Shown here piece by piece: positions 55,980-64,000 of a stretch of DNA of 64,000 nt. Each line of letters starts with the position of its first letter. Position 1 is the first letter of the stretch. Source of the stretch: Vibrio taketomensis (GTDB taxonomy: Bacteria > Pseudomonadota > Gammaproteobacteria > Enterobacterales > Vibrionaceae). Both the position numbers and the translations under genes were made by a program. The DNA lies in contig NZ_AP019650.1 of NCBI RefSeq assembly GCF_009938165.1, positions 992,001-1,056,000 of the forward strand. Direction: 5' to 3'. Under the pieces are notes generated by a model. That model saw nothing but the letters and a program-made list of their open reading frames with translations. It ran no database searches and had not been told where the DNA came from.

Positions 55980-56867
55980 TTAGAAGATACCGATTAAGTG
56001 ACCACTTACACCAGCGAATAAAATACCGAAGATAAGTGCAGTTGGTGATTTACCTTTCTTAACGAGATAGTACATTAACCACACGAGAGCCATTGGCAAT
56101 AAGTTAGGCATTAGCTTATCTAGCATACCTGTTTGCAAACTAATATCAGCAGCGCCGGCTTCAAGCTCAACCACCGTTGACACTTTTACATATTTTGCAA
56201 CCATCGAACCAATAACACCAAGACCGACAATGTTTGCCGCACGGCCTAGTTTTTCTGCTTGGTCTGAGAGTTTTTCAAGCGCAGATACACCCGCATTGTA
56301 ACCAAGAAACAGTAGCCAGAAGTACATTGGAATACGGTATGACTGATATAGAATGAAGAATACCAACACACCTAGCGGGTTACCTTGCAATGCAATCGAA
56401 CTACCGATTGCTAGCGTTAGCGGTAACATTACCGAGTGATCCAACGCATCACCCACACCCGAAACAGAACCCATCGTTGCCGCTTTCACAGAAGCAATAG
56501 TCGATGGCTTCTCTTTGCTTTCTTCCATTGCTATCGCAAGGCCAAGTGGCAAAGTAAACATCTTAGGGTTGGCATTGTAGAACTGTAGGTTGTTCTTTAA
56601 CGCCTTCTTAAGGTCTTCTGGATTTTGGTGAATTTTCTTCAACGCTGGGCTGATTGAGTAACAAAAACCACCCGCTTGCATACGGTTGAAGTTAAAGTTA
56701 CCTTCCATCAACAAACCGCGGAAACCAATTTTCCAAAGATCTTGTTTTGTAATTACTTTCTTTACCGACTGATCGCTATAGCTATCTGTATTACTGATTA
56801 CTGAGCTTACAGAGTCTTCATGGTAATGAGCAGGGTTCATTGTCATTTCAGAATTAGAGTTCATCAT
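55980..56867 (-). CDS. PTS mannose-family EIID (AgaE/ManZ-like)
   Basis: About 295 residues from the ATG at 56867. RMQAGGFCYSISPALKKI, TMGSVSGVGDALDHSVMLP and the membrane C-terminus are EIID signatures. With EIIC it forms the membrane channel. Its start overlaps the EIIC stop by 14 bases, so they are translated together. Confidence 0.93.
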   Translation of the reverse strand: MMNSNSEMTMNPAHYHEDSVSSVISNTDSYSDQSVKKVITKQDLWKIGFRGLLMEGNFNFNRMQAGGFCYSISPALKKIHQNPEDLKKALKNNLQFYNANPKMFTLPLGLAIAMEESKEKPSTIASVKAATMGSVSGVGDALDHSVMLPLTLAIGSSIALQGNPLGVLVFFILYQSYRIPMYFWLLFLGYNAGVSALEKLSDQAEKLGRAANIVGLGVIGSMVAKYVKVSTVVELEAGAADISLQTGMLDKLMPNLLPMALVWLMYYLVKKGKSPTALIFGILFAGVSGHLIGIF

Positions 56868-57627
56868 CAAATACCTGTGTTTGAGTCGTTGCTTGAGGAG
56901 TGTCAGACTTTTTATTGTTCATGTAATCCAGAACAGCGACACACGTAAATACAAGTGCTGTACCTAAAATTGGCATATTGAAATAAGTTGAGCACACAAA
57001 ACCTAAGAAAAAATAAGGTAAAATTGCAACGTTAAACATAGTACGAAGTAACATTGCAAAACCTACTGCTGGCATCATACCGCCGGCAATCGCCATGCCT
57101 TTAACAATGCTCTGAGGCAAGTATTCTTGAATAAAGTCTGCACCTGCAACGCCAAAGTAAATCGCACAGAAACCAACAACACCGTATAACAATGCACGAG
57201 CACTTAGACCGATATAAATTAGCTTATCAATACCCTTTAGATTTAAACTTTCAGCATATTGATCCGCTTTTTGCATCATTGGAGCACAAGAAGTAAATAG
57301 GAAAAGTACACATGTTTGCATCGCAAGAGCAAAAGGAATCGCCATACCAATTGCGGCTTCTGGTGTCATATCCAGTTTGATGGCAAACATAGTACCTACG
57401 ATTGCACCCACTGTTGTATCTGGCGGCTGTACACCAGCATTCGCAACTAGACCAAGCCATGCAAGTTCAAATGTTGCACCTGCAATAAGACCCATTTGTA
57501 AATCACCGAGAATTAAACCCACTACCGTACCGGTAACAAGAGGTCGGTGGATACCCGTAAATACATCGAATTTATCGATGCCACATAGCGCTGCCCAAAC
57601 AGCAACTAAAATAGCTTCCATTAACAT
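56854..57627 (-). CDS. PTS mannose-family EIIC (AgaW/ManY-like)
   Basis: 257 residues, about seven membrane segments. GLILGDLQMGLIAGATFEL followed by GVQPPDTTVGAIVGTMFAI is the EIIC-Man core. It carries the sugar through the inner membrane with EIID. The close overlap with IID and 11-base gap to IIB mark one operon. In streptococci this PTS type imports unsaturated hyaluronan or chondroitin disaccharides. Confidence 0.93.
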   Translation of the reverse strand: MLMEAILVAVWAALCGIDKFDVFTGIHRPLVTGTVVGLILGDLQMGLIAGATFELAWLGLVANAGVQPPDTTVGAIVGTMFAIKLDMTPEAAIGMAIPFALAMQTCVLFLFTSCAPMMQKADQYAESLNLKGIDKLIYIGLSARALLYGVVGFCAIYFGVAGADFIQEYLPQSIVKGMAIAGGMMPAVGFAMLLRTMFNVAILPYFFLGFVCSTYFNMPILGTALVFTCVAVLDYMNNKKSDTPQATTQTQVFDDEL

Positions 57628-57638
57628 TTTATTTCACC

Positions 57639-58127
57639 TTAGATTTGTAAATCTTTCGTCATTTCAAAAATGCATTCTTTATCACTTTCAGGCATATGCT
57701 GAATAGTACTTACACTTCCATGGTCACGCAGAATATTGAACGCAGCCATATCAGATTTATCTACGTTAATATATTTATTAACGACAACTCTTCCTTCGTG
57801 AAAATGCATATTACCAATGTTAATTTCAGGTAATTTAATTCCACCTTGGACAATACGAGCAAAATCAGTTGGATTTTTGCATAGCAATAGAATCTTTCGG
57901 TCCATACCTGCTTTAGGTAGATTCGCAATCGTTTGATCAATCGTTCGGAACAAGACAGCAAAGTCACTACCCGCTGACGCCTTAAACGGAGCTTGAAGTG
58001 GTTCCATTTGAGCAATTTCATCATTAGCGACAAGAATCGTATTTGCGCCTGAATGTTTGCCCCACTGTAAACGAATTTGACCATGAATTAGACGTTCATC
58101 AATACGTGCTAAAACGATATTAGCCAT
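57639..58127 (-). CDS. PTS mannose-family EIIB (AgaV-like)
   Basis: 162 residues. IDERLIHGQIRLQWGK gives the phosphorylated His15, and KIPEINIGNMHF-type loop follows. It passes phosphate to the sugar as it crosses. TTAAGGAAAACTGC is the ribosome site. It begins 28 bases after the DeoR-type regulator. Confidence 0.93.
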   Translation of the reverse strand: MANIVLARIDERLIHGQIRLQWGKHSGANTILVANDEIAQMEPLQAPFKASAGSDFAVLFRTIDQTIANLPKAGMDRKILLLCKNPTDFARIVQGGIKLPEINIGNMHFHEGRVVVNKYINVDKSDMAAFNILRDHGSVSTIQHMPESDKECIFEMTKDLQI

Positions 58128-58155
58128 GCAGTTTTCCTTAATTTAATTATTAGAT

Positions 58156-58925
58156 TTAAGTCTTTATTATTCTTACATTATTTAATTCAAGTGACTTTCT
58201 CGTTTCGTCATCTAAATTATAATCTGTAATCACTGTATCTATTTTGCTTGTTTCTAAGTCCAAAATGAATCGTTATGATGGAATGCTGAAGATTCAACAA
58301 TAACGGTTATCTTTTCTGATAAGTCACATAATAAACGAATCATATCTGCATCAAATTCACTCTTAGAAGATACCTAATTTGGTATTGAAACTATCAACGT
58401 GAATAAGAACATTATTAAAACGGTATTGTTTAAGCTGTTAATCATATGTGAACCTGTCATTTTCATAAATTCAGTGTTCACACGGCCGCCAGTAACGAAA
58501 AATTTGCAATCCGTTATATGAGGGAGATTTTGAATCAAATTCAGATCTCGAGTAATAACAGTCGCCCCTTTGAGATCTTTTAGCTGTTTCAGTGATTTGC
58601 GAATCAATGGGCTGCTGTCAACAAATACTGTGCTCTTGTCTTCTAGTCCGTTGTAAAAAGAATGCGCAACGGATTGAGAAAAATCAGAGTTACCACTTTG
58701 GCTTTTCGATGTCGCTGACATCGCAAGTTTCGACAACACATCTCTATTAACTAAGGCAAATCCATGTGAGCGAACAATGTATCCATTCTCATCAAGAAAG
58801 CGGAGGTCAGCTCGAATCGTCGCTCCTGTAACATTGAAATACTCTGCTAGCTCATCTACGTGCATTTTCCCACGCACACCAACCATATTTGCGATTTCGA
58901 GTCTACGTTCTATGGCTGTTTTCAT
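58156..58925 (-). pseudogene. DeoR/AgaR-family regulator with three frameshifts
   Basis: About 257 residues when repaired, from the ATG at 58925 (AAAGGAG upstream). RRLEIANMVGVRGKMHVDEL and TGATIRADLRFLDENGYI form the DeoR helix-turn-helix, and VIVESSAFHHNDSF and SLKQYRF-VDSFNTKLG the sugar-phosphate domain. Breaks: a base lost near 58434, two near 58370-58373 and one in the A-run at 58262-58265. First gene before the PTS operon and divergent from the porin-lyase operon. DeoR proteins respond to phosphorylated sugars, so a PTS product would induce it. Confidence 0.8.
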
Positions 58926-58972
58926 TACTGCGTCTCCTTTAGGTTTATCGACGCACATAATCTAACTAATAA

Positions 58973-58994
58973 ATTTTCATTTGTTTTCATTTGC
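58973..58994. promoter_or_regulatory. AgaR/DeoR-like operator, regulator side
   Basis: ATTTTCATTTGTTTTCATTT: tandem TTTTCATTT units, like the AgaR consensus of repeated TTTC. It lies about 50 bases before the regulator's start. Confidence 0.6.
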
Positions 58995-59232
58995 TGCAAT
59001 TCTCTTTCAAGATTTTTTATTGAGCAATTACTTTTATTGTAAGCTTGACTAAACTCACAATTTTCCGCAATTTGGTTATTCGCATTATAACGTAACTCAT
59101 GTTCCATGCCATCCAGGCATATGCACCTCTAATTTCAAATCACTTCAGAATCAAATTAAACCGAATAAAATCAACAAGTTAACCAACCATCAACCATGCT
59201 AATCATAAAGATGAATTAAAATAATCCTAATT

Positions 59233-59252
59233 AATGCAAACCAGATCACATC
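59233..59252. promoter_or_regulatory. Possible CRP site
   Basis: AATGCAAACCAGATCACATC fits TGTGA-N6-TCACA in the right half fully and the left half in part. Catabolite control would be normal for such a locus. Confidence 0.4.
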
Positions 59253-59360
59253 TTCAATCGTCAAACCTCACCCTAAACGTGACTAAATTATCAATAATAA
59301 GATCCTCTATTTTCACCTACTTGCTCGCAAAAAGTTGTCATAGATAATCCGCTGCATTAC

Positions 59361-59396
59361 TGAAAATGAAAACAAATGAAAACAATAAATGAAAAT
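59361..59396. promoter_or_regulatory. AgaR/DeoR-like operator, porin side
   Basis: Three or four tandem TGAAAA-type units, including GAAAACAAATGAAAACA, which is the reverse complement of the tract at 58973-58994. It lies about 50-80 bases before the porin start. Confidence 0.65.
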
Positions 59397-59429
59397 GGGT
59401 CTACGCACATCTAGTCGTAGACTCTTTTT
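59397..59429 (+). promoter_or_regulatory. Terminator-like hairpin in the porin leader
   Basis: GTCTACG (59399-59405) / CGTAGAC (59416-59422) with a 10-base loop, followed by TCTTTTT. It lies directly before the porin's ribosome site AAGGATG, so it could attenuate the porin-lyase operon. Confidence 0.5.
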
Positions 59430-59442
59430 GAAGGATGAAACT

Positions 59443-60411
59443 ATGAAGCTAAATGCTGCAATCGTAGCGCTGCTCGGGCTATCTGTAGCCGTTCCTGTTG
59501 CAGCCCGCACTATTGTTGAAGCTGGTACAGAGTACGAACAGTATTTCAATGAGTGTGACAAATTGTCCGGTAAGCAGGAGCAATATGAAAAACTGAATGC
59601 CTATGTCCCATATATCAAGTTTTCATACGCACCAAATAGTAATGAGTGGAATTTATCTGGTCGTTACTTGAGAAAAGAATACCCGAATGAAGACATGTTC
59701 GGCCCTGCAGGTATCAATCTGATGACTGAACGTTATGAGCTGTTTTATATCAGAGCTCAACGTACTGGCGATTTACGTTTACGTTATGGAGCCGGAGTTC
59801 GCTATAACGGGTACGAGATTGACCGTTATGAAACAGAATATCGACTATATCCCCAGTTTGACTATTTCCTGAATGCCAACAACCAGTTGTTTTTAAACGG
59901 GCACTACTACTTAGGCGATAGTCGAGGTCGACGTTCTGGAGATGAGTCCGCTCAAAACTACACCGATTGGGGTTATGAAGCTGAGTTTGGCTTAATACAT
60001 AAAATCAACGCCGTCTCTTTCATCAAACCAAGTATCTATACCGAGTTCGACAGTTATGAAAATAACTATGACGTAGATCTATGGCAATTGCGTTTGGTCT
60101 ATACCCGTAAAATCGGACGAATGGTCGTTAATCCATTTGTTCGCATTGGATTAGGCCGCGATACCGTGGAACGTTCTCATGTTGATCCCATTCGTTGGGG
60201 TAATGAGATGGATAAAAACTATTCACGCTATGGCGTCTACGGCTCATTAGGCATCTCTGGCCGTCTATCCCTCAATTATGAAACGTACTGGCAAGTAGAA
60301 AATAACGAGTATTTCAAAGTTGCTGGCGACCACCCGAATGGCGGTGAAGTTCTGCCTTTACCAGATAGAGATAAGTTCTTTGCGAAGCTTGGCGTTCAAT
60401 ATGTATTCTAA
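59443..60411 (+). CDS. KdgM-like oligosaccharide porin
   Basis: 322 residues from the ATG at 59443 (AAGGATG upstream). A signal peptide (KLNAAIVALLGLSVAVPVAA) is followed by alternating amphipathic strands with many Tyr/Arg pairs (RYELFYIRAQRTGDLRLRYG-like) and a terminal Phe. This is the layout of the KdgM family, small barrels that let acidic oligosaccharides cross the outer membrane. The many Arg fit an anionic uronate substrate. First gene of the + strand operon with two lyases. Confidence 0.8.
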   Translation: MKLNAAIVALLGLSVAVPVAARTIVEAGTEYEQYFNECDKLSGKQEQYEKLNAYVPYIKFSYAPNSNEWNLSGRYLRKEYPNEDMFGPAGINLMTERYELFYIRAQRTGDLRLRYGAGVRYNGYEIDRYETEYRLYPQFDYFLNANNQLFLNGHYYLGDSRGRRSGDESAQNYTDWGYEAEFGLIHKINAVSFIKPSIYTEFDSYENNYDVDLWQLRLVYTRKIGRMVVNPFVRIGLGRDTVERSHVDPIRWGNEMDKNYSRYGVYGSLGISGRLSLNYETYWQVENNEYFKVAGDHPNGGEVLPLPDRDKFFAKLGVQYVF

Positions 60412-60421
60412 AGGATGTACC

Positions 60422-62757
60422 GTGAAACTATTTAACTTTACCCCTCTTGCGGCATCTCTTGTTTTAGGATGCCTTGGTGTCATTACACCAGTCTCTGCCA
60501 CCACATATGAAGCAACACCGACTAATGCTGTTAGCGAACAAAACCAAATGCAGCTGATTCGTCAACGTTGGGCTTCCTATTTTTTAGGGGATGAGAACCG
60601 CCCAACAACACAACATATGAAAAACCAGATAGCGGATGTCAACGCAGAGGCAAAGGATCTTCTGGCAAACCTGACCATAGAGGAATCTGGCTTTTGGTCT
60701 GACGCTCCCTTGTCGACAAAGACAATGGAAGACCAACAAAAGTTAGGTGTGAATCTATACGCTACCTATAACCGAATCTTCACGCTGGCACGAGCCTATA
60801 AATTAAAAGGTGGCGAGTTAGAAGGAAACCCAACTCTCCTAAATGCAATTACGGAAAGCTTGGCATTCCTCAACGAAACCTACTATCAAGTTGGTTCTCC
60901 TGAATATGGTAACTGGTGGCATTGGGAACTCGGTATTGCGCGTTCCGTACAGAATACATTGGTTATTCTGTATGACGATCTGCCCTATGAAATTATTAGC
61001 AATTATATCGATGCGACTCGTTACTTCGTTCCAAATCCAACACATTTGAGTGAGGGTTATGGTGCTCCATATAGCAGCGCCCCGCTTGCTTTCGAATCAA
61101 CAGGGGGTAACCGTACTGATAACGCCCAAGTTGTGCTAGTGCGTGGCCTGCTCGAAAACAATGCGAACGAGATTGTTCGAGCAATCGAGTCACTGTCGAG
61201 TGTGATCCCATACGTAGAGACTGGTGATGGTTTCTATAAAGATGGTTCTTTTATCCAACATAAAGATCTTCCATATAGCGGCACGTACGGACAAGTGATG
61301 GTCGAAGGTTTAGGCATGTTGCTTGGAGCAGTAGCAAACACCAAATACCAGGCTAACGATCCGAACCTACAAAAGATCTACCCGCTAATCTTAGACACGT
61401 TTGCTCCATTACTCATTAACGGTCGCATGGCTGACATGGTTAATGGTCGTGCAATTTCTCGTAAAAGCGGTCAAAACGATCGTGTTGGTGAATCAATTAT
61501 CAGTGCGATGCTGCTTTATATCGATGGAGCACCAGAGCCATACAAAAACCAATTATCGGCATTTGTTCAATCGCAATTAGCTGCAAAAGGCGGTTTAGAA
61601 GCGACACGTATCATGAGCAACTACCAGATCGCAGAATCTTTGATGATGACACCTAACGTGAAAGACATTCCTACGGTGTCACATAAGCAATTTGCCGAAA
61701 TGGATCGTGTTATTCACCATCGCCCAGATTGGTCATTTGGTATTGCGATGCACTCTGATCGCGTTGGTAACTACGAATCGATTAATGGCGAGAACTTGAA
61801 AGGTTGGCATACCGCCGATGGCATGACGTATTTATACAACCGCCAAAACCATTACAACAATGGCTATTGGGTCGCGGTTAACCCATACAAGCATGCCGGA
61901 ACCACCGTGTTACTCGCCGATCTTGACGATGCAACCGGACAGCTATCCGCTCAACGTGACGGTCGAAATGGTGCGATGTCTTGGACGGGTGGTGCCTCTC
62001 TAGATCACTACGGTGTCGCTGGTATGGATTTTGTGAATGCAAGCCGAGCCCTCTCTGCGAAGAAATCATGGTTTATGTTTGACGATGAGGTAGTTGCCCT
62101 TGGTTCTGCAATTGATAACAGCAGTGACTATAGCGCGATAACAACGATCGAAAACCGCATTGTGGACAGCAACAATGCCGCAAAAATAGAGAACGGTGTA
62201 CTTTCCATCACTTATCAAGCTGATACCAACCCGATTCAGTACGTTATGTTAGACGCACAGCCGATTGATGTTCAGCAAAAATGCCGCAGCGCAGATTGGT
62301 CAGACATCGGTACGGATAGAGGTAGCGTCGAGGCGTGTTTTGTCGAAGCAACAATTACTCATACTTCTGAAAATGACAGCTATGCGTATGCGATTATTCT
62401 AACCAACAGCCTGTAAGCAGTGTGCCAGTAAAGGTCGTTGCGAACACAGAATCAGTACATGCCGTTGAGCATATTGATCTCGGGATATTTGCCGCTAACT
62501 TTTTTGATAGTGCAAAAGCCGGTGAAATTGAAGCATCAAATATTTCAATTATGACCCAAGAGAAAAATGACTTGGTCACTATCTCCGTTTCTAACCCAAC
62601 CCGTAGTTGGTTTGATAGTGATTTCACCATTGATGGTCAATTTGAAATTGCCCAAGACAAGCAAAATCGTGTCTCTATAGACGACAACCAAGTGTCCGTT
62701 GAACTCTCTGATCTCAACGGTTCTAGCTACACATTCCAGTTAAAACGTATTAAGTAA
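60422..62757 (+). pseudogene. PL8 hyaluronate/chondroitin-type lyase, one frameshift
   Basis: About 778 residues when repaired, starting at GTG with AAGGATG. The signal peptide ends VSA or, less likely, at a lipobox-like GC. NWWHWELG, DGSFIQHKDLPYSGTYG (catalytic His and Tyr) and NGRAISRKSGQ are PL8 motifs; beta-sandwich domains follow. One C is lost near 62407 (AACAGC for AACCAGC), giving a stop at 62414; the last 110 residues continue in another frame. PL8 enzymes cut hyaluronan, chondroitin or xanthan by beta-elimination. The break removes only the C-terminal beta domain. Confidence 0.88.
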
Positions 62758-62766
62758 GAGTAAATC

Positions 62767-64000
62767 ATGAACGCTTTTAGATTGAGTGCGATTACGGTTG
62801 CCCTAATTGGGCTCGTTGGATGTGGCAGTGATTGTGTTGACGGCAAACAGTCCACGACACAATTTTCCCAATTCTCGACACATTGGAATAGTTACTATAT
62901 CGGACATTCTTCGAGTCTAGATCCAGATCTTAAACAGACCGTTGATAACTTGAATGCTGATGTTCAAGGTTGGTTAACGACCTATCCGCTATATCAAGAT
63001 GGCGTATGGCTTGGGATTTCACTGAATACGAGAAGCTCTGCACCAGGCTCAAGTATTAACAGTGCCTATCAACGTCTCCTTACAATGGCTCGGGTTTACA
63101 ACATTTTTGGTGGCGCGCTGTACCAAGATGAAGACCTAAAACAAGCTATTTTAGCGAGCTTAGATATTTTGGGTCGCTATTACAGCGAAAATACCACACC
63201 GGCAGAATCAGATAACTGGTGGAATTGGCAAATCGGTATCCCTAAAAATGCGAACACCATTTTGTTGTTAATGGGCGAACATGTAGAACAATCTGTTTTA
63301 ACCCATTACCACAATGCCACTAAGCATTTTGTACCGCATCCTGACCAAATCATGGTGGGAGGAAAAGCTAAGCCAGCAACTGGAGCAAACTTAATTGATG
63401 TTGCTCAAGTGGTGTTATTGCGCGGCGTTCTAAGTGACGACCTCAACGAATTTCATCGCGCAGTTGAAGCCATTGTGCCCGTTCTCGATGTTGTCGAGTC
63501 AGGTGATGGTTTTTACCGCGATGGTTCGTTTATTCAACATGAAGATATCCCATATACCGGAACTTATGGCAATGAATTAATCAAAGGGCTAGGAATGATC
63601 ATCGGCGCAGTAAAAGCAACCGATATTCAGACCGAAAGCCTCGATGGTATTTATCCCATCCTGCTTAATTCATTCGCCCCTTTGATGGTTGACGGCCGTA
63701 TGATGGATTTCGTTAATGGCCGCGCGATATCTCGCCAGTCAGGTCAAACCCACAAAGTGGGTCATGCGGTGATTAATTCCATGCTTTCTTATGTTGAAAC
63801 TGCACCAAGCGAGTTTAAGCAACCACTGAAAGCATTCATCAAACAGCAAATTAACAGCGATTCTCAACATGACTTAAGTGAGTTTGGACTGGCATTCGGC
63901 CATTACCAATTAGCAAAAGAGATCCTTGCAGATAGCACTATCCAATTAGCGACGAATCGAGATTCACACAAGCACTTCCCAAGTATGGACCGAGTGGTAC
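62767..64000 (+). CDS. Second PL8 lyase, lipoprotein, cut by the window end
   Basis: Open from ATG 62767 to the last base: 411 codons with no stop. LIGLVGCGSD is a lipobox, so it should be a lipoprotein; Gly at +2 favours the outer membrane. NWWNWQIG, DGSFIQHEDIPYTGTYG and NGRAISRQSGQ repeat the PL8 catalytic motifs, all in the N-terminal alpha barrel; the beta domains lie beyond the window. It starts nine bases after the first lyase and is about half identical by eye, a tandem pair with different anchoring. Confidence 0.9.
   Translation, partial: MNAFRLSAITVALIGLVGCGSDCVDGKQSTTQFSQFSTHWNSYYIGHSSSLDPDLKQTVDNLNADVQGWLTTYPLYQDGVWLGISLNTRSSAPGSSINSAYQRLLTMARVYNIFGGALYQDEDLKQAILASLDILGRYYSENTTPAESDNWWNWQIGIPKNANTILLLMGEHVEQSVLTHYHNATKHFVPHPDQIMVGGKAKPATGANLIDVAQVVLLRGVLSDDLNEFHRAVEAIVPVLDVVESGDGFYRDGSFIQHEDIPYTGTYGNELIKGLGMIIGAVKATDIQTESLDGIYPILLNSFAPLMVDGRMMDFVNGRAISRQSGQTHKVGHAVINSMLSYVETAPSEFKQPLKAFIKQQINSDSQHDLSEFGLAFGHYQLAKEILADSTIQLATNRDSHKHFPSMDRVV

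Larger units (their letters stand above)
58926..59442. other. Divergent control region of the GAG locus
   Basis: 517 bases between the DeoR-type regulator (-) and the porin (+). It holds two AgaR-like operator tracts, a CRP-like site and a leader hairpin (separate entries). The middle (59100-59230) is AT-rich with no clear signal. Confidence 0.6.

Noticed and set aside
1..64000. CRISPR arrays, tRNA/rRNA genes, insertion sequences, integron or prophage
   Set aside because: No regularly spaced repeats, cloverleaf, transposase, integrase or phage structural genes were seen on either strand.

Overview
The window looks like part of chromosome 2 of a marine Vibrio. It carries the thrS-infC-rpmI-rplT cluster that Vibrio species keep on their second chromosome, a Qrr quorum-sensing small RNA with its sigma-54 promoter and LuxO sites, and many small gammaproteobacterial families (VF530/DUF2132, DUF2750, DUF748, DUF3541, Rof). 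I did not try to name the species.

Layout. 0-10 kb: a DUF5062-like protein, brnQ behind a leader with a Leu/Ile-rich short ORF and competing hairpins, a diguanylate cyclase, a Nudix hydrolase, a YdjM-like membrane protein and a large DUF748 protein. 10-24 kb: DUF2750, a SPOUT RNA methyltransferase, an MFS exporter, a second RodA-type SEDS protein, a peroxiredoxin-like protein, gloA-nemA, a PEBP protein with a broken AraC regulator, an EEP-family hydrolase, and a PurR-box-preceded guanine salvage pair (NCS2 permease plus guaD). 24-36 kb: aphA, a MipA-like porin, a tiny NqrM-like protein, DUF924-argO-VOC-rof, an XRE regulator, the Qrr RNA, two GGDEF genes (one frameshifted), AlkB and DUF3541. 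36-44 kb: ppnP (frameshifted), an ABC1 kinase, MscS, an MBL hydrolase divergent from a TetR regulator with twin operators, PhzF, GNAT and VF530. 44-47 kb: rplT, rpmI, infC (ATT start) and thrS with a tRNA-Thr anticodon-arm mimic in its leader.

47.6-64 kb is the standout. It is a complete-looking uronate/glycosaminoglycan utilisation locus: two PL8 polysaccharide lyases and a KdgM-like porin on the + strand. Divergent from them on the - strand are a DeoR/AgaR regulator, a mannose-family PTS (IIB-IIC-IID-IIA), a GH105 unsaturated uronyl hydrolase, a secreted CBM9-like protein, an RpiB-type isomerase (DhuI-like) and a DUF2264 protein. Then come kdgR (+), kduD, kdgK and eda. The inferred route is: hyaluronan or chondroitin is cut by the PL8 lyases; unsaturated disaccharides pass the porin and enter by PTS; GH105 cleaves them in the cytoplasm; the unsaturated uronate goes through DhuI, KduD, KdgK and Eda to pyruvate and glyceraldehyde-3-phosphate. 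This resembles the streptococcal PTS-type hyaluronan pathway moved into a Gram-negative envelope.

A caution runs through the window. At least ten one- or two-base indels, over half of them in homopolymers, break otherwise well-conserved genes: the AraC regulator, the GGDEF gene near 36 kb, ppnP, dhuI, the DeoR regulator, the first PL8 gene and probably the N-terminus of the gene at 28.7 kb. They look more like sequencing error than biology. No rRNA, tRNA, insertion sequence, prophage or CRISPR array was seen.
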